Under the pieces are notes generated by a model. That model saw only the letters and a program-made list of their open reading frames with translations. It had not been told where the DNA came from and searched no databases. Shown here piece by piece: positions 45,255 to 53,771 of a stretch of DNA of 64,000 bases. Positions within the stretch are counted from its first letter, which is position 1; each line of letters opens with the position of its first letter. The translations under genes and the position numbers were made by a program. This DNA is from Acidobacteriota bacterium (lineage in GTDB: Bacteria; Acidobacteriota; Terriglobia; Bryobacterales; Bryobacteraceae): assembly GCA_025353165.1 (NCBI GenBank), contig JANXRE010000048.1:21054-85053 (forward strand). The letters run 5' to 3'.

Positions 45255-45599
45255 GTGAAAAATATATTTGTAGGAAATCTCAGCTTCGGTGCTACCGAAG
45301 AAGATGTTCGAGCAATGTTTGAGGCGTACGGCACTGTGGATCGTGTCAGTATCGTAACCGATCGCGACACCGGCCGAGCCCGAGGATTCGGGTTCGTCGA
45401 AATGGGCAATGGCGCTGAAGCGGATGCGGCCATTTCCGCCCTCAACGGCCGGGAACTGGACGGCCGGGCGCTCAACATCAATGAAGCTCGCCCGAAGGAA
45501 GATCGCGGCGGCGGCGGCGGCGGCGGTGGCGGTGGATACCGCGGCCGGAGCGGTGGCGGTGGCGGTGGTGGCGGTCAACGACAGAACAATCGCTGGTAA
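45255..45599 (+). CDS. Glycine-rich RRM RNA-binding protein
   Basis: 114 residues. One RRM domain with RNP2 IFVGNLSF and RNP1 RGFGFVEM, then a Gly/Arg-rich tail (RGGGGG runs with YRGRSGG) ending QRQNNRW. This is the small bacterial Rbp family related to cyanobacterial RbpA and plant GRPs; it binds RNA and is often cold-induced. GTG start after AAAGGATC. A hairpin terminator follows at 45616. Third-position bias and the glycine repeat are as expected; no anomaly. Confidence 0.95.
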   Translation: MKNIFVGNLSFGATEEDVRAMFEAYGTVDRVSIVTDRDTGRARGFGFVEMGNGAEADAAISALNGRELDGRALNINEARPKEDRGGGGGGGGGGYRGRSGGGGGGGGQRQNNRW

Positions 45600-45615
45600 G
45601 CACCTTCCGTTTTTG

Positions 45616-45636
45616 GGGGCGGAGAGCCGCCCCTTT
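45616..45636 (+). terminator. Rho-independent terminator after the RRM gene
   Basis: GGGGCGG, loop AGAG, CCGCCCC, then TTT: a perfect 7-bp G/C stem 16 bases past the stop. Confidence 0.75.
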
Positions 45637-45674
45637 CGCTAAAGCGCGTAGAATAGAAGGGGAGGCAGTGAGCC

Positions 45675-45839
45675 ATGGCAAGACCGCGTACTACCTTCAA
45701 GAAGCGACAAAAAGAGATGGCCCGCGTTGAGAAGCAGAAGGAAAAAACTGCCAAGCGGGTACAACGTAAGGACGAGGACCGTCCCTCAGAGCCCGAGATT
45801 CTCACGCTGGAAGAGGCCGAACTCCTCCGCTCCTTCTAA
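45675..45839 (+). CDS. Small basic/acidic protein of unknown function
   Basis: 54 residues: MARPRTTFKKRQKEMARVEK then QKEKTAKRVQRKDEDRP and an acidic end (EPEILTLEEAELLRSF). GGGAGG stands 9 bases before the ATG. A positively charged helical N-terminus suggests nucleic-acid or ribosome contact; no function known. Convergent with panC, overlapping its stop by 4 bases. Confidence 0.65.
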   Translation: MARPRTTFKKRQKEMARVEKQKEKTAKRVQRKDEDRPSEPEILTLEEAELLRSF

Positions 45840-46699
45840 GACTGGCCCGGACCGCACAATACGTTGTCGATCCGACGTGTCGATCCGGGCCACACCGCAG
45901 CGGCTAGCCGCACCGGGCCTTCGATTCGATCCACCGGCCGCATCCGCGGACTGATAACTTCCACATATTCCACGCGCACAGCCGGTCCTGTTTCGAGCAC
46001 GTCGAGCGCCGCGCGCTTCCCTTTCTCCGGGCTGCGTTCTCCGCTCGCGGCGCGGCGCTCTTCCGGCGTGAGCCTCCGGTTTCTGGAACTCAGGGCCAGC
46101 CCATCGTGCTCGCGTACCGTCGGAACTGGCACGATGCGGACCGGAAAGTTCAGGTCTCCCACCATCTGCTCGATGATCGCGAGCTGTTGCGCGTCCTTCT
46201 CTCCGAAGTAAGCCGCGCCGGGCTGAAGGATGTTGAAGGGCTTCGCCACCACGGCTGCCACGCCGCGGAAATGGCCCGGGCCAAAGACTCCGCAGAGATA
46301 GCGCGCGAGTTCCGGCGCCTCCACGAAAGCCGCTCCGGGCTTGGGATACATCTCATCCGCCTCGGGAGCAAAGACCGCGTCCACGTTCCGCGCGCTGCAG
46401 AATTCCAGATCGGCGTCGAGGTTCTTTGCGTAGCGCTCGTAGTCCTCCCGGCGATCAAACTGAGTCGGGTTCACGAAGATCGTCATCACCACCGCGCCGC
46501 ATTCGCCGCGCGCGCGTGCGATCGGCGCGCCGTGCCCGGCATGCAGCGCGCCCATGGTCGGAACGCATCCCGCGGTCCGGCCCTGGCTGCGCACCTCCGC
46601 GGTCCGTACGAACGCTCGATTTTCGCGCGTTCCGTATCGCGGGCGCGCTTGTGTCGAGCCCCCATAACACAGTGAAGGAAGGGCAGGATCGCGTCGCAT
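45836..46699 (-). CDS. panC: Pantothenate synthetase, contracted
   Basis: Up to 287 residues; joins pantoate and beta-alanine with ATP. VPTMGALHAGH (the HxGH-type ATP motif), IFVNPTQF, RPGHFRGV-like GPGHFRGVAAVV, FGEKDAQQLAII and DGLALSSRN are all present. Two contractions are seen: the N-terminal strand before VPTMG is several residues short, and about 15-20 residues are missing after LTPEERRAA, where a helix normally leads to the C-terminal domain. The start is uncertain (46699 is the first in frame). Active-site motifs are intact, so it may still work. Confidence 0.72.
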   Translation of the reverse strand: MRRDPALPSLCYGGSTQARPRYGTRENRAFVRTAEVRSQGRTAGCVPTMGALHAGHGAPIARARGECGAVVMTIFVNPTQFDRREDYERYAKNLDADLEFCSARNVDAVFAPEADEMYPKPGAAFVEAPELARYLCGVFGPGHFRGVAAVVAKPFNILQPGAAYFGEKDAQQLAIIEQMVGDLNFPVRIVPVPTVREHDGLALSSRNRRLTPEERRAASGERSPEKGKRAALDVLETGPAVRVEYVEVISPRMRPVDRIEGPVRLAAAVWPGSTRRIDNVLCGPGQS

Positions 46700-47111
46700 T
46701 CAAGCAACTGATTGCTTCAGGCGACTACTCCGGCGCCCTCGATTCCGCGAATCGAGGTCTCCAGCGGAATTATGCCAGCGTCGTATATCAGCTCGATGCA
46801 ATGTTCGCCTGCCAGAATCTAAACAAGACGGAAGAAGCTGCCCTGCACGAGAAGCTGTTGAACGCGATGCTGGCGTCTATCCAGCAGTCGAGCGACGGCA
46901 AGAGCCCCGGCACCGCATGGTTCGCGGTCGCTACTCGGGAGGAGTATATTTTCCTGCGGCGCGCTATGAACCTGAAGGCTAAGGCGCAATCCCTGGCCAA
47001 GGTCGACGGCCACGTTTACGACCGGTGGAAGTTATCGATCAAAAGACAAACGAGCCCGGCGTCGTCTGGTTCAACGCGGATGTCGATATGGGCGTCTACA
47101 AACCTCGGTAA
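46672..47111 (+). pseudogene. Frameshifted protein resembling DUF4919
   Basis: From GTG at 46672: FKQLIASGDYSGALDSANRG, LHEKLLNAMLASIQQSSDGK, AWFAVATREEYIFLRRAMNL and KVDGHVYDR; then one base is lacking near 47027 and the other frame continues EVIDQKTNEPGVVWFNADVD ending GVYKPR. The pattern of a VATREEY strand, a KVDG turn and a WFNADV end resembles DUF4919 proteins, of unknown role. The 440-base length confirms the shift. Its start lies inside the opposite-strand panC N-terminus; it ends 4 bases before the convergent peptidase gene. Confidence 0.6.
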
Positions 47112-47115
47112 CCCG

Positions 47116-49230
47116 TCACAGGCCGGAGGTCATCTTCAGAGCGCTTCTCAGAAACGCAAGGCGATCCGCCCACTCCTCGATCTGCTTCGTTGTCGGCTTG
47201 CCGGCCCCGTGTCCGGCCCGCGTCTCAATCCGAATCAGGATGGGCGCGGGGCCTGCCTGGGCTTGCTGCAATGTCGCCGCGTACTTCAGGCTGTGCCCGG
47301 GCATCACGCGGTCGTCGTGATCCGACGTGGTGATCAGGACCGGCGGGTAGGCAACGCCCTTGCGAATGTTGTGTAGCGGCGAATATTTGCGGATCACCGC
47401 GAAATCCTTCGCGTTCTCGGGCGATCCGTACTCGCCCACCCATTGCGTGCCGAAGCCGAATTTCTGGAACCTCAGCATGTCCATGACGCCAACAGCCGGC
47501 ATGGCCGCGCCGAACAGATCCGGCCGCTGGTTCAACACCGCGCCGACCAGCAATCCGCCGTTGCTGCCGCCGCTGATCGCCAGCTTCGGGGTGGACGTAT
47601 ACTTGTTCGCGATCAGCCATTCCGCGGCCGCGATGAAGTCGTCGAACACGTTCTGTTTCTTGTCCCGCATGCCCGCCTGATGCCAGGCTTCGCCGTACTC
47701 GGAGCCGCCGCGAAGATTCGCCTGCGCGTAGATGCCGCCCATGCGCAGCCATTGCGCGTCAGCCGGGCTGAACGCCGGCGTCAGCGGGATATTGAAACCG
47801 CCGTAGGCGTACAGCATGGTCGGATTCCGGCCGTCGCGCTTCAGTCCTTTCTTGTATGTCAGCGACATCGGAAGGCGCGTTCCGTCCTTGCTGGGGTAGA
47901 AGATCTGGACGGTTTCATACGCGGCGCTGTCGAAAGCCGTGTGGCTGCGCCGGACCTCGGCGCTCTTGCCGGTCTCCAGGTCCAGCCGGTAAATCGACGC
48001 CGGCGCGGTGAAGGTGGTGAAGGCATAGAACGCTTCCTTGTCGCCCAGGCGCGCGCCCGACCAGAACGCGCTGCCGATCCCGGGCAGTTCCACATCGCCG
48101 GCCGGCTTTCCCGCGAGAGTGACCAGCCGCGCTGCCGAGTGCGCGTCCTTCATGTAGGCCAGCAGCAGCTTCCCGTTGGCCATCACGACGCTCTCGAGCG
48201 TCTCCCTGGCTTCGGGTACAATCTCTTTCCAATTCCCGCGGGCGGGATGTTCAAGGTCGATCGCGATCACTCTTCCACGTGGCGCGGAGTCGTTGGTCTG
48301 CATGTACACAACCGATCCGGCGACCCCGATCGGCGCGTACGAGTATTCGAGTTTGGAAATCAGATCGATGGTGCGAGGAGTCTTCGCCGAGAGGTCCTGG
48401 TAAGAGAGCAGATTCTTCCCTTCCACGCCCGTGTAGATGGAGAAGAACAGATAGCGTCCACCCTCCAGCACGGTCGGGGAAAGGCCCCAACTGGGGTGTT
48501 CCGGGCGCTCGTACACCTGTTTGTCGGCCGACTGGGGGTCGCCCAGCTTGTGGAAATACACCTTCTGATCGAGCGCCGCGACGGTCAACACTTTGTCCGC
48601 GGGCGGTTCGGGAAAGCGCGAGTAGTAAAAACTGCGATCGTCCGCCGTCCAGGAGACGTCCCCCGACTTCACCCAGCGGATGAGGTCGGAAGAATCCTTG
48701 CCCGTATCCACGTCGCGAACACGCCATTCCTGCCAGTCGGAACCCGCCTGGGCGACGGCGTAGGCGAACAGCTTTCCGCCCCAACTCACACTCTCGCCGG
48801 AAAGCGCCGCAGTCCCGTCCTTGCGGTAAGTGTTGGGGTCCAGCAGCACGCGCGGCGATCCGTTCAGCGAATCTGTCACGAGGAGCACCGACTGATTCTG
48901 CAACCCGGTGTTGTGGGAGTAGAAGTAATGCGGACCCGCTTTGGCGAATGCCCCGAATCGCTCATAATTCCAGATTTCGGTGAGGCGCGTTTTGATGGTG
49001 TCGCGCCCGGGCAGTTTCGCCAGATAGGAGAACGTCAGTTCATTCTCTTGCTCCACCCACTTCTGGGTGGCCGGCGCGTCGGCATCCTCCAGGCCGCGGT
49101 ACGGATCGGCGATCCTGACACCGTGGTAATCGTCCACTTGATTCCCTTTGGGGGCGGGCGGGTAGGGAAGGCGCATCGGATTTTGGGCCGCAAGCAGGGC
49201 GGCGGTAACGAATAACAGAGCTTGTTTCAT
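47116..49230 (-). CDS. Secreted prolyl oligopeptidase (S9A)
   Basis: 704 residues, signal peptide MKQALLFVTAALLAAQ. PYPPAPKGNQVDDYHGVRIA and ADPYRGLED open the S9A pattern; the propeller domain follows, then the hydrolase domain with Ser in GGSNGGLLVG (about 556), Asp in SDHDDRV and His in RAGHGAG. LRGGSEYGEAWH is a family signature. Cleaves after proline in short peptides, here outside the cytoplasm. Full length and intact. Confidence 0.95.
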   Translation of the reverse strand: MKQALLFVTAALLAAQNPMRLPYPPAPKGNQVDDYHGVRIADPYRGLEDADAPATQKWVEQENELTFSYLAKLPGRDTIKTRLTEIWNYERFGAFAKAGPHYFYSHNTGLQNQSVLLVTDSLNGSPRVLLDPNTYRKDGTAALSGESVSWGGKLFAYAVAQAGSDWQEWRVRDVDTGKDSSDLIRWVKSGDVSWTADDRSFYYSRFPEPPADKVLTVAALDQKVYFHKLGDPQSADKQVYERPEHPSWGLSPTVLEGGRYLFFSIYTGVEGKNLLSYQDLSAKTPRTIDLISKLEYSYAPIGVAGSVVYMQTNDSAPRGRVIAIDLEHPARGNWKEIVPEARETLESVVMANGKLLLAYMKDAHSAARLVTLAGKPAGDVELPGIGSAFWSGARLGDKEAFYAFTTFTAPASIYRLDLETGKSAEVRRSHTAFDSAAYETVQIFYPSKDGTRLPMSLTYKKGLKRDGRNPTMLYAYGGFNIPLTPAFSPADAQWLRMGGIYAQANLRGGSEYGEAWHQAGMRDKKQNVFDDFIAAAEWLIANKYTSTPKLAISGGSNGGLLVGAVLNQRPDLFGAAMPAVGVMDMLRFQKFGFGTQWVGEYGSPENAKDFAVIRKYSPLHNIRKGVAYPPVLITTSDHDDRVMPGHSLKYAATLQQAQAGPAPILIRIETRAGHGAGKPTTKQIEEWADRLAFLRSALKMTSGL

Positions 49231-49249
49231 GCGGCTAGGCTGTTGCTAA

Positions 49250-49669
49250 TCATCGCACGGGGTTCGGAGGGCGAGGCGGGCGGATTCGTTTCCCCGTTCC
49301 CGGTGAATGCAACAACCAGGCCAGCGTGTCGACCGTGTACGGTCCGCCGGCAAACACGCAGGTGCGTCCGAGCGGCTGGCGGGCCGGCAGCGGATTGCCG
49401 AACAGATCCTCGACGAAGACGCCGGGGAACGGGAAGCCGTGAAACAACTGGGCGGAGCCGTCCGCGATCCGGATGGGAAGAAAAGTGCGGCCGGCCTCGG
49501 TGTTTTGAGAATACTGAAGGGAGACGGGAGCCCAGGTCGAATTGTCGGACCAGCCCGCGGGGAGCGCGCCAAAGAGACGCGAGTCGGCGGGAACGGCTTG
49601 GTATGCGCCGGTGAAGCCGGTTTGAAATACGACGGAGGCTTGCGCCGCCATCGACAGCAGCGCCAGCAC
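49250..49669 (-). CDS. Small secreted protein of unknown function, possibly a fragment
   Basis: 139 residues from GTG (LALLSMAAQASVVFQTGFTG: signal-like). A segment DSRLFGALPAGWSDNSTWAP then FLPIRIADGSAQLFH looks like a jelly-roll domain opening seen in secreted acidobacterial glycosidase-like proteins, so it may be the N-terminus of a once longer protein. Third positions support coding. No neighbour suggests a role. Confidence 0.45.
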   Translation of the reverse strand: MLALLSMAAQASVVFQTGFTGAYQAVPADSRLFGALPAGWSDNSTWAPVSLQYSQNTEAGRTFLPIRIADGSAQLFHGFPFPGVFVEDLFGNPLPARQPLGRTCVFAGGPYTVDTLAWLLHSPGTGKRIRPPRPPNPVR

Positions 49670-49748
49670 GCTGACTGCACGGAACTTAGATCAAAAATGG
49701 CTTCGTTTCGTACCGGCCTGCCCGCTTTCAGCATATACTCTGGTAGCC

Positions 49749-50633
49749 ATGACCCGACGATCGCTATGGAGGGCCGTTGCGAGCGCGGCGGCCGTTTCAG
49801 CGGTAGGCCGCGGCCAATCGTACAAAGGGCGAACGATGGCGGTGGTGACGGCCCACGCCGACGACTTCACCATTTTCGCCGGCGGAACGATCGCGAAGAT
49901 GATTGGGGAGGGATATACCGCGCATCTGATCCGCATCACGAACGACGAAAAGGACTCGCAGGATCTGTCGCTGGCGGAGACGATCTCGCGCAACGCCCGG
50001 GAGCTTCGCAAGGCGGCCGATGCGATCGGGATCCAGGAGATTTATTCGCTGAATTTTCGCAACGACGAGATGGATCCGGTTCCGGAGACCGAGGTGCGCC
50101 AGAAACTCATGCTTCTGTTCCGGAAGCTCAAGCCGTGGACTCTGTTCACGTTCGATCCGTCGGCGAAGTACGAAGAGAATCCGGACCACAAGAAGACGGC
50201 GCGCGCGGCCGAGGACGCCGCCTGGAACTCGGCGGGCCACCTGGCCGAGCCGGAGCAGCTTGCGCTGGGACTGGAGAAATGGGCGGTGCTCGACCGCTAT
50301 TACTGGGCTCGGAGTTTGGACGACTCCGACGTGAACAAAGTGGTCGACATCAGCGGCACGATCGACCAGAAGATCCGCGCCGTTCAGCAGCACAAGACGA
50401 TGATGAATCACACCGCTCACCAACTGAAGGAGAAGCTGGCGGAAGCCAACCTGCGGCTGCCGTTGCTGGACACCATCGACGAGACGACGGTGAACCAGTT
50501 CATCGACATTCGTTTGCGCGAGCGGGCCGCCGCGCAGGGCGCCAAACATGGGATGAAGTACGCGGAGGTGTTTCATTACATTCCGATTGAGAGCGAGGGC
50601 GGATACGTCATGAGGAACGTCGTTCCGAGGTAG
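49749..50633 (+). CDS. PIG-L family deacetylase, exported
   Basis: 294 residues. The N-terminus RRSLWRAVASAAAVSAVGRG is signal-like. The zinc motif AHADD (usual form AHPDD) at about 35-39 and NPDHKKT (third ligand His) are visible; ELRKAADAIGIQEIYSLNFR fits the family. PIG-L enzymes remove acetyl groups from N-acetylglucosamine-type sugars or similar amides. Pro-to-Ala in the first motif leaves ligands intact. Followed immediately by repeat A10. Confidence 0.87.
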   Translation: MTRRSLWRAVASAAAVSAVGRGQSYKGRTMAVVTAHADDFTIFAGGTIAKMIGEGYTAHLIRITNDEKDSQDLSLAETISRNARELRKAADAIGIQEIYSLNFRNDEMDPVPETEVRQKLMLLFRKLKPWTLFTFDPSAKYEENPDHKKTARAAEDAAWNSAGHLAEPEQLALGLEKWAVLDRYYWARSLDDSDVNKVVDISGTIDQKIRAVQQHKTMMNHTAHQLKEKLAEANLRLPLLDTIDETTVNQFIDIRLRERAAAQGAKHGMKYAEVFHYIPIESEGGYVMRNVVPR

Positions 50634-50674
50634 GCGTCGCCAGGAGTGGCGACGCGGCACGCACGAGTGCGTGT
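50633..50674 (+). repeat. Family A double-hairpin repeat, copy A10
   Basis: Forward copy beginning at the last base of the PIG-L stop codon: GTCGCCA/TGGCGAC and GCACGCAC/GTGCGTG. The outer GCCACG end is lost where it meets the truncated NHL gene on the other strand. Confidence 0.85.
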
Positions 50675-51641
50675 CGCCGGTGATGGACACGTACTGAACC
50701 GTGCCAGAGGCGTCCTTCACGCTCAGAGTCGTTAAGGTGTACTCCGCTCCCGTACGCGAAGTTCACCGTGATGGTGCAGCTCGCTCCCGGCCCAAGAGTG
50801 GCGGGGCCAACCGGCATCAGGACAAGACTCAGATTCGAGAGCGTGGTCCAGTTGGTGCCGGCGATGTTGTCCACCCGGACGAGGCGGTAGTTTTTGGTAT
50901 CGGCGATATAGATCTTCCCGGCGGTGTCGACAGTCACGCCCGCGGGGCTGGCGAACTGCGCGGTCCCGCTTCCCGCCGCGCCCAAGGACGTGAAGCCGGT
51001 ACCGGACATATCGTTCATCGTCACCATGCGATTGTTGCCGGTGTCGGCCACATAGATCTTTCCACCGGAATCGACAAAGATCCCTTCCGGATTCGACAAC
51101 TGTCCGGCGCCGGCAGCTCCCAAACTGGACCAGTTGCAGGCGAGGGCATCCGCCGTCCGCACGATCCGGTTGTTGCCGGTGTCGGCGACGCCGACGGCGA
51201 TGACGCCGGTCTGAATAGTTCCGGTCGTGCCGGGAAGGCTATAGGTGAGCGGCGTCAGGGTCTGGGAGACGTAACCGATCACGGCCTGCGAGCTGCCGTT
51301 GGTGGCCAGCGATCCGGTGAGATTCGCCTGCAGGACGTAATTCAGAAACTGAGTCGACCCTTGATAGGAGGTGTAGAAGCCGAAGGTCCTGGTGGTCACG
51401 GTTCCGGTCAGAGTGGTGGAGCCGTCATTCGACTGCATCGAAATACTGCCGCCGCCGCACGGGTGCAGGTCATGGTGACCGTGCCGGCCGGACTGCCGAG
51501 CGTCGAGCCCGTGATCGTCACGGTGGACGTGGTGTGGATGTCGAACATCTGGCTGACGGTGCCGCTGGTGTTGCTGTAACTCGATTGACCGGCCCACGCC
51601 GCGGCCGCGCAAAAAACGGCGAATACCCAGAGCGTCTTCAT
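50675..51641 (-). pseudogene. Secreted NHL-repeat/ASH-domain protein, frameshifted and cut at a repeat
   Basis: Signal peptide MKTLWVFAVFCAAAAWAG and TVSQMFDIHTTSTVTITGST start it; a shift near 51455 (in a GGCGGCGG run) moves to the frame with SMQSNDGSTTLTGTVTTRTF and NHL repeats (VADTGNNRIVRTADALACNW; GGKIYVADTGNNRMV; GKIYIADTKNYRLVRVD), then the ASH strand GPGASCTITVNFAYGSG. A second shift near 50745 leads to TLTTLSVKDASGTVQYVSIT, which stops at repeat A10. The C-terminus is lost. Confidence 0.75.
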
Positions 51642-51708
51642 GGATGGCTTCCCTCTCGATTGGGATAAATCTAGCACATTTCGGGGTCTGTGTAAGACAA
51701 TCGGGCTT

Positions 51709-52551
51709 ATGCCGGAGTTGAAGAAAAAGATCGCGGTGCTCGGCGCCGGGAACATGGGCGCGGCCCTCATCGGGGGGATCCTGAAAGCGGGCGTCACGAG
51801 CCGCGAGCACCTGCGGGCCACGACGCGTTCCGAAGCGCACGCGCGCGAGGTGGCGGAACGATTCTCGATCAGGGTCACGGCCGGAGGCAACCGCGCGGCC
51901 GTGGAATTCGCCGACCTCGTCATTCTGGCCGTGAAGCCCACGACTCTTCCGTCGGTCGTGGAGGAAGTGCGCGATCTGCTGCGGGAGGATCAGATTCTGC
52001 TGTCGCTGGCCGCATCGCTTCCCATCGCGCTGATCGAGCGTATTGCGGCTGCGAACATGCCGGTATTCCGCGCCATGCCGAACATACCGGTCGTGGTGGA
52101 GGAGGGCGCCACCGCGGTCTCGTGCAACTCGAGGGCGTCGGCCGCCGATCGCGATCTGGTGGAGGGCATTTTCCGGGCGGTCGGCGTGGTCTGTTTCGTG
52201 GACGAAGAGAACATGGACGCGGTGACGGCGCTGTCGGGTAGCGGGCCGGCGTACATCTATATGGTGATCGAAGCCATGATCGCGGGCGGCCTGAAAATGG
52301 GCCTCTCGCGGGAGATCTCGACGAAGCTTGCGGAGCAGACCGTGCTCGGCGCCGCCAAACTGGTGCGGGAGACGGGCCTTCATCCGGCGGTCCTGCGCGA
52401 TCAGGTCATCACGCCCGGCGGCGTCACGATAGCCGCCATTCACGAACTGGAGCGGCACGGACTCCGGGCCATGCTGATTTCGGCCGTGGAAACGGCTACG
52501 AACCACTCGCGCAACAAGACCCGCGCCGTGATTGAGAAGCTTGGACACTGA
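51709..52551 (+). CDS. proC: Pyrroline-5-carboxylate reductase
   Basis: 280 residues; last step of proline synthesis, NAD(P)H-dependent. Rossmann loop AVLGAGNMGAALIGGI, VILAVKPTTL, FRAMPNIPVVVEEGAT and the C-terminal signature with ALSGSGPAYIYMVIEAM and LRDQVITPGGVTIAAIHELE are intact. ATG at 51709 is chosen because it puts the Rossmann strand at residue 7. Two bases after its stop the next gene starts. Confidence 0.95.
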   Translation: MPELKKKIAVLGAGNMGAALIGGILKAGVTSREHLRATTRSEAHAREVAERFSIRVTAGGNRAAVEFADLVILAVKPTTLPSVVEEVRDLLREDQILLSLAASLPIALIERIAAANMPVFRAMPNIPVVVEEGATAVSCNSRASAADRDLVEGIFRAVGVVCFVDEENMDAVTALSGSGPAYIYMVIEAMIAGGLKMGLSREISTKLAEQTVLGAAKLVRETGLHPAVLRDQVITPGGVTIAAIHELERHGLRAMLISAVETATNHSRNKTRAVIEKLGH

Positions 52552-52553
52552 TC

Positions 52554-53321
52554 ATGCCCTACGAACGGGAATTGGAATTTGCGCGGCGCGCGGCGGCCCT
52601 CGCCGGCGAGAACGCCATCCGCATCCGCGGCGCGGGAATCACGGCGGAGACCAAGCCGGACGACTCGCCCGTCACGGCGGCCGACCGCGAGAACGAGAGA
52701 CTGCTTTCGGAGATGATCGAGGCCGAATTCCCCGACGACGGGATCTTCGGGGAGGAGGGCGCGCGCAAGCAAGGCGCGAGCGGCCGGACGTGGACTATCG
52801 ACCCGATTGATGGAACGCGCGATTTCGTGCGGGGTAATTTGTTCTGGTGCATTTTGATCGGGCTGGTGGAGAGCGGGCGGGCCATCGCGGGTGTCGCTCA
52901 TTTCCCGATGCTTGGAAAAACGTTCTGGGCGGCACGCGGGGAAGGCTCGTACCGGGATGGCGAGCGCATCCGCATCTCGAACATCGAGAGCACCGGCGCC
53001 GCGGTCTTCAGTCCGAACGGAATGCACAGGATGGCGCGGGAGCGGTACGCGCCGGGCATGATGGATTTCATGTCGCGATTCTGGGCGGTACGCAGCATCG
53101 GCGGCGCGCTGGACGCGGCGATGCTGGCGTCGGGGCAGATCGAAGTCTGGCTGGAGCGGAAGGCCGAGATCTGGGACCTTGCGCCGCTGCAGGTGATCGT
53201 CGAGGAAGCGGGCGGCAGCTTCTTTGCGCTCGACGGGTCGCGCCGGATCGATCGCGGGAATGCGGTAGCGTGCGTGCCGGCGCTGGAGAATGAGGTTCGT
53301 GGATTCTTCGGGATCCCTTAG
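52554..53321 (+). CDS. Inositol-monophosphatase-family phosphatase (histidinol-phosphatase-like)
   Basis: 255 residues. Metal site residues lie in FGEEG, WTIDPIDGTRDF and EIWDLAPLQVIVEEAGG. The family includes inositol-1-phosphatase, histidinol-phosphatase (HisN type) and PAP phosphatase; the DFVRGNLFWCILIGLVESGR segment is closest to HisN-like members, but this is tentative. Cotranscribed with proC, which would suit an amino-acid-synthesis role. Confidence 0.88.
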   Translation: MPYERELEFARRAAALAGENAIRIRGAGITAETKPDDSPVTAADRENERLLSEMIEAEFPDDGIFGEEGARKQGASGRTWTIDPIDGTRDFVRGNLFWCILIGLVESGRAIAGVAHFPMLGKTFWAARGEGSYRDGERIRISNIESTGAAVFSPNGMHRMARERYAPGMMDFMSRFWAVRSIGGALDAAMLASGQIEVWLERKAEIWDLAPLQVIVEEAGGSFFALDGSRRIDRGNAVACVPALENEVRGFFGIP

Positions 53322-53771
53322 GCCGGCCAGCGGCGGAGCACGCCTTCCCGGCTTACGATTTGTTTCCATCTGGCGTGGAAGCGAGCCAAATCTCGATCTG
53401 CTCGAATTGCGAGTCGCAAGCGAGGTCGGCCAATCGCTGATGGAGAGTCGACTCGACGCGCTCGGTCGCTTCGCAGACCCTGAGCCACCCCGGCCATCCG
53501 CCGACCTTCACCTACGCGGGAGGGTAGGTCACACGATGCGCGATGAGGTCTGTTCCTCTCAAGTACCGCTCGGCAACATCCTCGCCCGCTTCGTCGCAGG
53601 TTTCTCCAGCAGGCGGCGGCCGAGGTTGCCAGGGAGAACGCCCTCCAGCTTCATATTGCATCGAAAAAATGCGGACAGACAGCCTTTTCCGCCAGAGTTC
53701 GAACGCAGGATCAACGGGTCACGGGGCGGAAAGGTGTCTGTGCCGATTTTTTCCGGTACCCTGTCATAGAG
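53322..53771. other. 450-base stretch with no convincing gene
   Basis: Open frames exist on both strands but none has the region's third-position pattern or a recognisable motif. On the minus strand, short pieces (RVCEATERVESTLHQRLADL, SQFEQIEIWLASTPDG) look somewhat protein-like and could be relics. A promoter for the acyl-CoA dehydrogenase is expected near the end of this stretch but none stands out. Confidence 0.5.

Noticed and set aside
46426..47376. One continuous 316-codon plus-strand gene covering the panC start and the end of the prolyl oligopeptidase gene
   Set aside because: Only the middle (from 46672) looks like protein; the rest is antisense to two genes, and the family-like end is in another frame.
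4988..50674. Family A repeats as ordinary Rho-independent terminators
   Set aside because: None of the copies is followed by a T-run, some lie within apparent operons, and both orientations occur; the two-hairpin design and head-to-head pairs suit a REP-like element better.
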